Below, one piece after another: positions 1-10,496 of a stretch of DNA of 16,064 nucleotides. The position numbers and the translations under genes were made by a program. Below the pieces are notes generated by a model, which saw only the letters and a program-made list of their open reading frames with translations, ran no database searches and was not told the DNA's origin. Numbering within the stretch: the first letter of the stretch is position 1; every line of letters starts with the position of its first letter. Origin of the DNA: Russula earlei. Its lineage: Eukaryota; Basidiomycota; Agaricomycetes; Russulales; Russulaceae. Location: positions 1 through 16,064 of the forward strand of contig JAGFNK010001033.1 of assembly GCA_025769875.1 (NCBI GenBank). The letters are read 5' to 3'.

Positions 1-153
1 TTACTCTAGCGTCTAAGCCAGGCAGAGGTAACACCTGCCAAGTGGCCTCAATCTTCTTCCATGGTTCACCTCTTCCTTGTTCCAAGAGCATTCCCTCGCA
101 TCTGTCGTCCGTCGTAGCCCGAATGCGATCTCCCAGGTGGAACGCCGTCGCGA

Positions 154-738
154 CTAGTGAGGTGGATCGTATCGGGGCCCGGGCGAGCAAGAGGAGATCT
201 GAACCCTGGCGCCACGAAATTGGGAGGCTGGGATTGGCGAGAATTTCTCCGCTAACCACACGAACGCGAAAACGACGTCTCCGACACCCCAGCGATTGCC
301 TCGCGGTCCGGTGCGGCCACCGCGGTGTACGATCGGGCGTAGGTGGTGTGATGGCCCGAGACGAAAAGGACTGGTGCCACCGGCGCCACCACCGGCCCTA
401 GTGCCCGCGCTCCGTAGGACACCCGCCGGGCGGAAATTGAAGCTCCCGGGCCCGGTCGGGCGGATCGCTCCGCCTATCTCTGAGAGTCGGGACGCGGTTA
501 TGTGCTCCTGCTCCTGTCCATCTCCCCGATAAAACGAGAACGAACGGCTCTCAGGAGGAGGGTCGAATTCCATCTCGTCGGCAAAGAAGGAGCCATATGG
601 AGACACGGTGCGCACGCGCCTTTCCTCCGGTCCCTCGCTCCCGGTTGAATGGCCCCCGGAGCTAGTCGACGTCCCATCCTGGGAAGTGTTTGATGGCGGT
701 GAATCATGTATCCAGAACTTGTGCTCCGTCGTGGCCAT
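154..738 (-). CDS. Hypothetical low-complexity protein, uncertain 3' end
   Basis: I do not recognise this gene. The minus-strand frame is open from an ATG at 736-738, which has A at -3 and follows a C-rich, pyrimidine-rich stretch typical of a fungal leader, to a TAG at about 154. That gives roughly 194 residues. The N-terminal half is Ser/Thr/Gly/Pro-rich and looks disordered, with stretches such as SPYGSFFADEMEFDPPPES and RSFSFYRGDG. The later part is Gly/Arg-rich. A second frame just past the TAG is also open and protein-like down to about position 80, so the real C-terminus may lie there if a base is missing, as in the neighbouring genes. The frame is open further upstream to about 1020, but that part looks like leader sequence. 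No domain, signal peptide or membrane segment is visible. Coding status is moderately likely and function is unknown. Confidence 0.4.
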   Translation of the reverse strand: MATTEHKFWIHDSPPSNTSQDGTSTSSGGHSTGSEGPEERRVRTVSPYGSFFADEMEFDPPPESRSFSFYRGDGQEQEHITASRLSEIGGAIRPTGPGSFNFRPAGVLRSAGTRAGGGAGGTSPFRLGPSHHLRPIVHRGGRTGPRGNRWGVGDVVFAFVWLAEKFSPIPASQFRGARVQISSCSPGPRYDPPH

Positions 739-1655
739 TGTCTGCGCTGGGGGGGGACGATGCCAAGGGGGATGTCCCGGAATGCCCGGGGGGGGGAAAC
801 GAGGTGGGCGTGTGTGTGTCTTCCCTAATGACGGCCTGGCATGACGGGCGAGGACAGAGGATATGGAGGAATGTTGGTGTCGAGGAGGCATGAATAGTGC
901 GTGGACACCTACGACAGGAACGATGCGTTGATGACGGTGGTCACGACTAGCAGGTTTTATACCAGGCATCATCTTTGACGTTCCCAGAAGAAACTGAAGC
1001 CCGAACAACGAACTACACACTTTTGGTAAGGACGCCTTTACCGGTAAGCCGATCTACTGCGTGGCACGACAGAATCTTAGCCACATTCACAGAACTGGAC
1101 AGGCCCCCATCAGTGGGCATGCACTCTGTGGACAGAGCATGCTATATATGGCTCAAGACGATTTTGATCCGACTCGAGTATTTCCTGTGCGCATCACAGA
1201 TTTCGCACATGAGTCGCAGAATAGATTATGCTTCTTTGATAACCCTGTCAACGTGGTGTTAGGTGATCTTCTGCGAGCGTCAAAGCCCTGGCTGGCCCGA
1301 GGTGTGTCAGTAAAATCGACAAACAAGTGACGGCCACGAGATCCCCGGTTGTTAGCGCCAGAAGACCCGATGCCAACTAATAGAGGGCTAACAGGAACCG
1401 CTGGGTAGAGATAGATGGAGGATCGCCCCAGTAAGCCAAGCCACCAGTAGAGTACTACTAGTGCACTATACCAGCGCCAGTTGTGGCAAGTCAGAAAGAA
1501 GTCAGAGGCTTACGTGTTCAACCATGAAATGGTTCAGCGGCGTTTTATCGTGTGTATCGCTCAATATAACACAGGATACTAGGTCAACATAGCTCATCCT
1601 TGCATCCCGTAACTACGTCGAACAAGAAAACGATACCTCAGCAACTCTGTGGTAC
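739..1655. other. Intergenic stretch between hypothetical gene and G3BP-like gene
   Basis: No convincing gene is visible here. The left end (739-800) is the C-rich leader/promoter side of the minus-strand hypothetical gene and holds three long G runs on the plus strand. Two overlapping plus-strand frames between about 975 and 1330 are open for under 100 codons. One of them, from 1061, reads somewhat like protein, but it has no recognisable motif and no supporting neighbour. From 1331 to 1655 there is no long open frame. This part would hold the 3' untranslated region of the G3BP-like gene, which ends at 1656. Confidence 0.5.
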
Positions 1656-3232
1656 CTACTTGGGGCCAAGTCCCCGTCCACGACCAGGGCCGCCACCCCG
1701 ACCACGGAAGCCACCACCGCGCATGTCACCGTTGACTGGGGCACCGCCACGAGGTCGGCTGACGGGGCGTTCACCACGCTCCTTGCGGTCTCAACAGTTA
1801 TGCGCATATTCTGACCATCCCCTACGTCAATACGAATACCACCCTCGCCACCCTGTGAGGTAGGAAGCGAAGCGATGATCGCACGGCGCGCGCCTCGACT
1901 GTGCTAAACTCCAGGAATGCACATGCCTTGTTCGCACAAGGTCAAGGTCCTTGATGGGTCCAAAACGATTGGTCAAAGTGTTCCTCAGCGCTGCTTCGGG
2001 ACATTTTCTTGAACGCTCTTAAGGGAAGTTTGAGATGAGAGTTGTGTCACAAAAATGACACAATAACACTTTACCTTAACGAAGCACAGGGCATTTGACA
2101 CGTTATTGGCGGCGACATACAATGGGTGAGGTTCGCGAGGCTGTTGCTGGGGTCTTGTGCCAGGAGCATGGTGGCTCACGGGCGTTTGAGTCCCACTCCC
2201 GGGGGATGACGAACTGGCGGCTGGTGCTTCGGAGGTACCGCGGGACTCTTGCGCCACAGCTGAACCCCACTTCTTCGGATTTGTCGCAGCCAGGTTGGCC
2301 CATGTCTTCGGCGCAGCTGGAGGAGGCGCAGGAGCAGGATGGTGATGCGCAGCAGGCGCGGGAGGCTGACTTGGAGCAGGGGAAGGAGCAGGTGGCGGAG
2401 CAGGTGATGCAGCTGGTGCAGGAGCTTCCGCAGCAAGAGAGGGTTCGCATTCAGAGGTTGGTGATTTTTCAGCCGGAGCTACGGAAGCTTCCTGTTCTGT
2501 CTGCACGTGTCCGTTAGTGTGGGGCTCCGGGGAAGGCGGCTCGTAGGAGCCCTCTTCTGTGGGAGCAGTAGAAGGGGCGAGAGAGGCCGTCTGTGCCGGC
2601 TCGGCAGCTGGAATATCAGCGGGAAGAGGAGCCGGGTCAGGGTACACGGGCGATGCGGTTGGTGTGCAACCTCCTCGTTGAGGGGCGGGGTACTAGGCTC
2701 GGCCTCATTGTGAGCTTGCTCCGGCTCGCCCTCATCGCTCTCCTCCACATTCTCATCCTTGAGGAAGCGGAAGATGTCGTTCAGGACAAAGTAACCATTG
2801 GGTTGCTCAGCGAGGAAGAAAGTCTGAACAAACTTCCTCCACGGCTCGCCGCGATTTGACATTTCACCGATCACTTGAATGATGATACCACCGTTGGTAG
2901 AGGACTGTGCATCAACTGAATGGATGAAGACCTTGCAGTCCTCAAATCCAATGGAGGTGATCTTGTTGTGAATTTCCTTTCAAATTTTTGAGACAGCTGG
3001 ACCAAAAAAACACCCGAGTGAGGAGACGAACCTGCTGACCGAAACAGGGTGTGCCATCTTCTCCTTCCGTACCGTGGATGAAGGTAGATGTTTTGTTGTA
3101 GAAACAGTGCAGACGATGAGGCGACTTATTCACATGCGTATAGTATTGAGGCACAAACTGCCATCCCACTTCGGATGGGATGACATAACCAGAAGATGAG
3201 GAGTCACTGTTGGAAGGAGTGGTATTCGTCAT
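1656..3232 (-). CDS. G3BP-like protein: NTF2-like domain, RRM and RGG tail (frameshifted as given)
   Basis: The start is the ATG at 3230-3232. Exon 1 (3032-3232, 67 codons) and the next exon (from 2976) encode an NTF2-like domain with FYNKTSTFIHGTEGED, the EIHNKI segment and a long match to the G3BP pattern around EPWRKFVQTFFLAEQPNGYF, ending in LNDIFRFLK. An acidic then Pro/Ala-rich linker follows, containing KTWANLAATNPKKWGSAV. After an intron (2018-2074) comes an RRM-type segment with an RGG-type tail (GGGFRGRGGGPGRGRG), ending at TAG 1656-1658. In animals and yeast this family (G3BP/Bre5) nucleates stress granules or partners a ubiquitin protease, binding RNA in the cytoplasm. The frame shifts near 2650 and, in the last exon, near 1999, 1928, 1890 and 1786. 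Each is best explained by one missing base, because family-like sequence resumes immediately. Family call is confident; whether the gene is truly broken is not. Confidence 0.85.
2018..2074 (-). other. Intron in G3BP-like gene, before RRM exon
   Basis: On the minus strand the codons for CFVK are followed by GTAAAG and the intron ends in TTAAG. The next exon opens with AGCGTTCAAG, in phase. The length is 57 nt. It separates the Pro/Ala-rich linker exon from the RRM/RGG exon. Confidence 0.7.
2977..3031 (-). other. Intron in G3BP-like gene, inside NTF2-like domain
   Basis: The donor GTTCGT follows codons for CFGQQ and the acceptor GAAAG precedes the codons for EIHNKI. Removing the 55 nt joins two halves of the NTF2-like domain in phase, which matches the family. 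Confidence 0.8.
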
Positions 3233-3250
3233 GATGGGGTAGAATATGCT

Positions 3251-3301
3251 ACGGGGGGGTCAGAGTGAAAAGTGATGGTGAGTGTGCAGAAATGTACCTA
3301 C
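3251..3301 (-). other. Candidate 5' UTR intron of G3BP-like gene
   Basis: Just upstream of the ATG the minus strand has a good donor (GTAGGTAC) after a pyrimidine-rich leader, and a poly-C tract ending in GTAG about 20 nt before the start codon. This resembles a short leader intron of about 51 nt. The evidence is splice-site sequence only. Confidence 0.4.
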
Positions 3302-3526
3302 CGATGAGAGCAAAAAGGGTGAGAGAGAAGAATGCGCGGAGAAATCTAAGAGGACGGTCTGAAGGCAGTTGGATGGATCAACGTCGTCGATGACGGGGGG
3401 GGAGGCGTACGCAACACTCAACGCAGCCAGCCATCAAAAGTTCTCAGCGCCAACTCTCGGCATCTTCCGTGTCACCCTCTATATATGGTATCTTAACTAC
3501 TCGTACCGACATCCAGCAGTACTCAT

Positions 3527-5110
<1,584 letters not shown>

Positions 5111-5449
5111 GTTTGTGATGTAGGTTAGGTGATGGTCGGAAAGAAAGGGGTGCCCCGCACAGGCCCAGAACAAAAAGTGAGCACAAGCGCCTTGGAATGG
5201 TTTGGCATAGGGGTCAATGGCCTTATTTGGACGGCTTCACAGCTCTTTGCTTTCACACCGCTTTGTAAACGTCGTCGTCGTCGTCGTCGTCGTCGTCAAG
5301 CGGTCAATCCTTCCCGTGTGACCGCCGGGCTTGAACCATCTTCCGACTTTGTTCTTCCTTGAAATTCTTTATAGCCCTTCCATTCCCACACAACCTTCTT
5401 TCACCCTGCTCTCGCCTCCCCCTCTACTCCTCCTGTCAAGGTCATTTTG
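5111..5449. promoter_or_regulatory. Divergent upstream region of the MAPK gene, with trinucleotide repeat
   Basis: No gene is visible here. The stretch separates the minus-strand MAPK start (5110) from the tentative plus-strand gene at 5450, so it should hold both leaders and promoters. It contains a perfect nine-unit GTC repeat at 5271-5297 and a strongly pyrimidine-rich tract at about 5375-5435 on the plus strand, of the kind often found ahead of fungal transcription start sites. Confidence 0.5.
5271..5297. repeat. (GTC)9 microsatellite
   Basis: Nine perfect GTC units, read as GAC on the minus strand, lie about 160 bp upstream of the MAPK start codon. The repeat falls in the leader or promoter of that gene, not in a recognised coding exon. 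Confidence 0.95.
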
Positions 5450-6114
5450 ATGGCATTGATGCCATACAATCCTAATCATGGTTACCGCCAAGCCAAGGCG
5501 GCCGCGCAGATCTGATTCATATCATTGGTGAACTTTCCCAGGAGACATGCTCAGTTTCATGTCGCAATCCCAAGTTGATGGTCATGGTAACCTCCCGACC
5601 GTCCTTTCCAGAGGTATCGTTCCATCAGTCGCCATGGACAGACTATTATCAAAGCTTAATGTAATGTTTCTCCGCACTGGGCACCACTAGATCATAAGCA
5701 GCTTTACCTCACCAGGTTGCATTATACAGTATGGATGGCATAAGCCTAAATTTCAGACCGACAACGCCTCTGAGCCAGATATACTGCGCAGCCACTTTGC
5801 AGACCGTGGTGTCGTGGTCGTTTGTTCCTTGTTACCGTGGCCTTTGGGTTCAATGCTCAGTGGTCTCGAACCCGTAAGTGGCGTGCGACAGTCAGGTAGA
5901 ACTGTGATTAGTGAGGGTACTTGGTTATACCGGCAGCTGCGGACTATCAGAACCGAAGCCCATTCAGCGTGCAGCAGATCGGTGCATGGTGATGTTGTTT
6001 GGTCGTTCAGACGATCACGAGAGCCCATCCCTTCGTGATAAGGCCGAACTTGGGGAAGTCCCGCCACGAGTTGCCATGAAACTGCCGCAGAGCCGTCGCG
6101 ATAAGGGTAGATAG
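5450..6114 (+). CDS. Tentative small spliced gene, unknown function
   Basis: I do not recognise this protein. An ATG at 5450 directly follows a pyrimidine-rich tract. Four segments join in phase using GT-AG sites: 5450-5480, 5542-5660, 5730-5873 and 5968-6114. They give about 146 residues with no frameshift, ending at TAG 6112-6114. The third segment reads most like protein (TDNASEPDILRSHFADRG, followed by a hydrophobic stretch) and ends at a strong GTAAGT donor. The last segment is charged and Lys/Arg-rich at its end. There are doubts: in the third segment another frame is also open, a 164-codon minus-strand frame overlaps the region, and the first donor (GTTACC) is ordinary. No domain, signal peptide or clear membrane helix is visible. 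It sits between the MAPK and HET-C genes and could be an unannotated small gene or chance open sequence. Confidence 0.35.
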
Positions 6115-6286
6115 GGCTCGTTCCGTTGCGGAGATGCCGCTGCGTAAATTTACAAACGAGGGATGCCAGTAGCCCACAGAGTGGACGGGGCGGGATATGT
6201 GGGGGGGGGGACCGTACGTGCGCATATACGTCATTAAATTTATTCAATTTAATCGCGCCACCCAGCCGTGAGCCCGTCCCTTCCTG

Positions 6287-9200
6287 ATGTCTTCCTCAAA
6301 GTCCGTCTTTCTAATCTTATTTTCCATCCTTGTCGTTTGCCTTCCAGGTAGTGGCGTCCATGCATTTGGTGCTGGCAACATTCCCTCGTGAGTGGCTTGC
6401 TGGGCAAAAAACGACACATCCATGACTCCATTCCATCTGCGTACAATGCTGATGAGATCTACCCATCAGATTCGCATACCTGGAGGGTCGCGCATTCCGC
6501 CACGGCGATATTGTGGGTATTCTTCTTCAAGACAACTGGGATGCTTATCATGCACCTGATCCACGATGCAGGAGGACACCCTATCCGAGCTGGCCAAGAA
6601 GACCGGTGGATTTGCTCTCGGTGCACTTATTGGGAAAGGGGGGTCGAAGTTTGGCGGGCTGGATATTAAACGCGTCTACTTTGGGTCTGCTATTCCTTTT
6701 CCTGTCTTCAAGAGGCTCATCCCTTTTATATAGGAACTGGCTCAGAGATTATAGTCAGGTTCGTTGTGTAAAAGTGATGAGATTCGGGTCACCCTTGCTG
6801 ATATTGGCGTTGAAAGGCTGTGGATATAGCAAGTCTAAAGAAAGTCCCTCTCCAGGTAGACTTTACTTGTCTAAGACTCGGAAACTGTTCTCAGCCTATG
6901 GTCCCGCTTTCTAGACGATCATCAATTTGTGCATGGCCCTTGGATTCTTCGTTAGTCCGTTTCGAACATATGACATCATTCATCAAGCCCTCCCCCTTTT
7001 TTCCCTCGCAGGCTCATGGATATGCGACTGAAGAGTTTGAGGTGACTGTGGAAAGGCTTGGTGTGTATCTTCCGGTATGAATTCTTTTGAATATTACCTC
7101 TGGAGTTCGCTCATTTTTCATCGTCCAGGTAGAACATATTGACAACCCCAAGGGCTATGGCAATGGCGAAGATGCGCGGCATTATGATAGGAGGCTACGA
7201 GGGCCAGTAGATGTAAGTACAGCAGATGTCCTCATTCTATTTGGCTCAATCTCGATCAATCAACATAGCCTAGGGAATTGGAGGTCGACCCCCGCACGGG
7301 CATGAAGAATTACATTGCGAACGGTAGACACCGTAGCCCTCACCCATATTCCATGCTAATCAGTGTATGTCAGATCTGTGGTTCGTGATACCTCAAAGGC
7401 TTTCATACGCCGCACCGTTGAACGATGCATCCATATTGGTCGGCAGCACCGTGCTCAGGGAAGGAAGCAGGACGAATACGAAGCCTATCGCTCCTTGGAC
7501 AAGCTGTCCGTCCTGGGTCCTCAACATCGTGTGTTGGCTGACGAGTGCTTGTTATACAGTTACACACCCTGGAGGACTTCACAGCGCATTCAAATTTTTG
7601 CGAACTCGCTCTTGTTTCGATGGGCCATTCCGATGTCTTCGTTCATGTCGGCGAACATGTGCGCATCCAGGCACCCGACGGTAGATATGTCGCCCCTCTG
7701 GTCACCGGAACATTCGGATCTAGTGATTTCTGTTCAGCTTGTTGGGCGGTAAGTTCTAAAGTGAATCGACGTATCCTGTCTCTCACAGAATAATACAGAA
7801 GCAAGTGATCACATTGTAAGACTTCTTATTTAGTCAACAGTACCTCACAGTTAACACTCTGGCCATTCATCGAGTGAGGCATCCGTTTCTGACCTCAACA
7901 AGGCAATGGATTCTGCACTCTCCCGCTCAGCGTCGGTAGGGAGGTCCCCGGCAGACACACTCCGGGATCTCCGATTCCGATTGCCTGGGGGAGCTGGATC
8001 TGAAATGGCTCGTGATATGAAAGGAATCGAGCGAATTCGTGATGCTCTGTTCACGGTGGCAAGCCTCCAGGAGAAATGAGTCCTCAGGAATTACATACTG
8101 TCCTTTGGCAAGTCCTTTGCTTCAGAGATTCAGGTTGGGTGCTTTCTTGGCATAGGTGTGACCTCTGACCTCCGTTCTAGTGGTAAAGGTGATCGAGAAC
8201 ACCATCGGTAGGTCGAGCGTCGATCGGCAGGTGCTATGTTTGAGACTATCCATGGTTTTGTCTTTAGAAAAAATCCCTGGATTGGGACCATTGATTGAGA
8301 AGATCAAGGATTCGATCTCAGGTGAGCGGGAGAATAAGGATTGCTGCTGTCGTAACATCTTACGGTCTCAAGTCTTCGTATTAACTACGCTTGAGGTTGG
8401 TTGCAAACCTCATTTCGCTCCTCGTAGTTCATCCATCCATCCAGCCGTTCCTAAAGCCCATTTATCATCTGCCAACACACAACTGATGTCGGCTTCGTCC
8501 GAGGTCATCAATAATCGTGATCAGTGGGAGGTTTGTCACTCCTGATAGATAAAAAACGCCGAGTGCTGTTGATCGATCCAATTGCCGCTGTAGGTGTTCG
8601 ACAATCCAGGGGCGGTGAGTCGAACGCACTCCTGCCGGTGAATTCTGCGTAACCCGTAGCCGGTAGTCGGACCCGACCCACTCATTCTTGAGCAAAGATC
8701 ATTTCGTGCGTAGTTGTTATATGGCTGTGTATCGGTACTGATCAGGTATCGCCTAGGATTTGATACTTAATGAACCTGCCGGGTATATCGCCAAGATAGT
8801 CGTGGTATGGTTGTATCCTTCTGCGCGAAACTGAATTGTCTTACTCTCTGTTTAGAAACATACCGTGGCGTTGGTCATTAAAGCATTGGATGATAATTCC
8901 GTGGATGTGAGGTCAACGACAGATGAGATATTACAGTGCCTGTTTGTATCTCGTCCATCATTTGCAAACGTTTCGCTCAACCATCGTAGATTTCATCCAG
9001 ACTTTCAAATCCACAACTCGCAGATTCAGCGCGAAATGCTGGACGGTATAAGACTCTGGTTACAATCCCAAGGTCCCAGGCAAAGTGCGATTCTTGCGCG
9101 TTTATCAAAGCAAAGCGTTCGTGATCATAGAAACGTGCGCCTCGAGGATGAAACTGGTTCATCTGCGGCCCAGGGCCCATTCGAAACCACCAGCATTGGG

Positions 9201-9892
9201 TCGCAGACGCAAGGAAACGTATCCGGTTACATGCAAAGGAACCCGGGTATAGCACAGGCACAAGGATCGTACAATATGTTTGGTGGGGGATTAGGAGGAC
9301 AACGTGAATCCGGTGCGCCGGAGACGACAGGTCTTGTGGCAATATCAATACTTGGTGGAGGACAAGCGAGCAACCTCTACGGGAACAGCCCCGGACCTTT
9401 CTCATCTCGACCGAACATATCGTATCCAGGCGGACCGCCATCGGGCGCGCCTCCAGCACATCCGCAATATCAGTCGTACTCAGGCTCATACAACGAACCC
9501 CCATACGGATACCAACCTCCTTTCCAAACAGGCTTCTCAGCTGCGCCAGAGCAGTCGTCTTATTTGTTTCCAGGGTCGGTCCTCGGGGCCCTGGACTACC
9601 CTATCCTGGCGGCCCTCCGCCGAGCCCCCCGAGATCGTCTTATCTGGGGTCATCTTATCCTGGACAGTCGTCGTATTCAGGTCAACAGGGGACTGTATTT
9701 CTGAGGATGCCTAGTCCCGGTGACAGTAGTCCTGGGTATGAGTCGCCACCCGTCCCTCCGTCGAACCAATCCGGCACTGCACATGGCTTCTCGTCGCAAG
9801 GTGGACCTCACTTCCCAGATCCGGATTCCCTAAATCAGTCTGCCTATGGATCAGCGAGTCATGCACATGGCACATACCGACCAGAATACTAA
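6287..9892 (+). CDS. HET-C family heterokaryon-incompatibility-type protein
   Basis: The start ATG at 6287 opens a hydrophobic signal peptide (VFLILFSILVVCLPG) followed by the family hallmark HAFGAGNIPS and FRHGDIED. About 22 exons can be joined. Landmarks in order are KTGGFALGALIGKGGSKFGG, RVYFGNWLRDYSQ, DIASLKKVPLQ, GYATEEFEVT, VEHIDNPKGYG, DPRTGMKNYIAN, LHTLEDFTAHSNFCELAL, VTGTFGSSDF, EKIPGLGPLIEKI, a Ser-rich MSASSEVINNRDQWEV segment, and a Pro/Gly/Tyr/Ser-rich tail ending at TAA 9890-9892. The total is about 820 residues, somewhat shorter than Neurospora HET-C. In Neurospora het-c alleles control vegetative incompatibility; the biochemical role in basidiomycetes is not settled. Single-base losses are likely near 7732, 8055 and 9575, with unclear junctions near 7370, 7860 and 8435. 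Family very secure; an allorecognition role here is only inferred. Confidence 0.93.
6388..6469 (+). other. HET-C intron 1
   Basis: GTGAGT donor after the FGAGNIPS codons and ATCAG acceptor. Removing it joins to SFAYLEGRAFRHGD in phase, as in the family. Confidence 0.85.
6513..6571 (+). other. HET-C intron 2
   Basis: The donor GTGGGT sits after FRHGDI and the acceptor GATGCAG precedes EDTLSELAKK. Reading straight through would replace the conserved HGDIED block by unrelated sequence, so splicing is well supported. Confidence 0.85.
7213..7268 (+). other. HET-C intron between GPVD and PRELEVDPRTG
   Basis: GTAAGT donor and ACATAG acceptor. Removal joins LRGPVD to PRELEVDPRTGMKNYIAN in phase, matching the HET-C pattern. 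This is one of about 21 introns in this gene. Confidence 0.85.
9400..9889 (+). repeat. Pro/Gly/Tyr/Ser-rich low-complexity tail of HET-C
   Basis: The end of HET-C encodes irregular repeats built on PGGPPSG, SYSGSYNEPPYGYQPP, SSYLGSSYPGQSSYSGQQG and SPGYESPPVPPS. The composition is prion-like (Gly, Pro, Ser, Tyr, Gln) and replaces the glycine-rich tail known from Neurospora HET-C. One missing G near 9575 breaks the frame inside it. The repeat is in the protein only; the DNA shows no tight tandem array. Confidence 0.7.
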
Positions 9893-10496
9893 ATAGTCAA
9901 GATGCATAACACCCTGCCACTTGCAAGGTGTCTTTCCTAATAGTCACTGAGTTGTTGTTAGTGTGGTGTGAACCAAAGTCGCAATCCATGGCATGCTCAG
10001 GAGTGTTTGTGTGTAATCTGTACAATGGACATATGCATTGATGCAAAAAATACGCCAGCAACATGAAACTGCCAAGACTTGTCCACGGCCGCTAATGATC
10101 ATGACACGGCATAACGACAAGAAGCCAGAAACCGGCCACGTCGGTACTTATTCAAGCGGAATTGGGTACGAGCAATAGAGAGGAAATATGTAACGAATCA
10201 TTCACTGTGGACGACACGCATGAGGCCAGGTATATTCCTAACATGGCTGAGAGCAACGGGTTTTCGAGGATCCACCGGTACATTCGAATTCTGGTTCTCA
10301 CACATTGCGGGACACGCAGAGTAAAACACCTGGACGTTATAATCACCGCTCTTGGTCTGTCGAATGGTATACCGCCACCTAGATGGACACGATTGTCGTC
10401 ATCTTTGTGCGCGATCGACTCGCGGAAGAGAAGGAGAGAAGGGAACAGAGGAGAGAGGACGTACTCATCATCCACAAGGGCGGGTGACATGTCGGT
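9893..10496. other. Stretch downstream of HET-C, no confident gene
   Basis: This should hold the HET-C 3' untranslated region and that of the convergent minus-strand candidate at 10497. Frames are open on both strands from about 10150 (about 112 codons minus, and a longer plus frame running into the next block), but none has a recognisable motif. I see no tRNA, repeat or clear regulatory element. Confidence 0.4.

Noticed and set aside
975..1330. Two overlapping plus-strand frames of about 90 codons
   Set aside because: No motif, no splice-supported extension and no regulatory context. They are mentioned only as content of the intergenic stretch.
2095..2517. 140-codon plus-strand frame rich in Gln/Glu
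   Set aside because: It is the antisense of the Pro/Ala-rich linker of the G3BP-like gene, which has clear family support.
5753..6247. 164-codon minus-strand frame
   Set aside because: No recognisable motif or natural composition. It overlaps a plus-strand spliced model and the upstream region of HET-C, so it is more likely chance.
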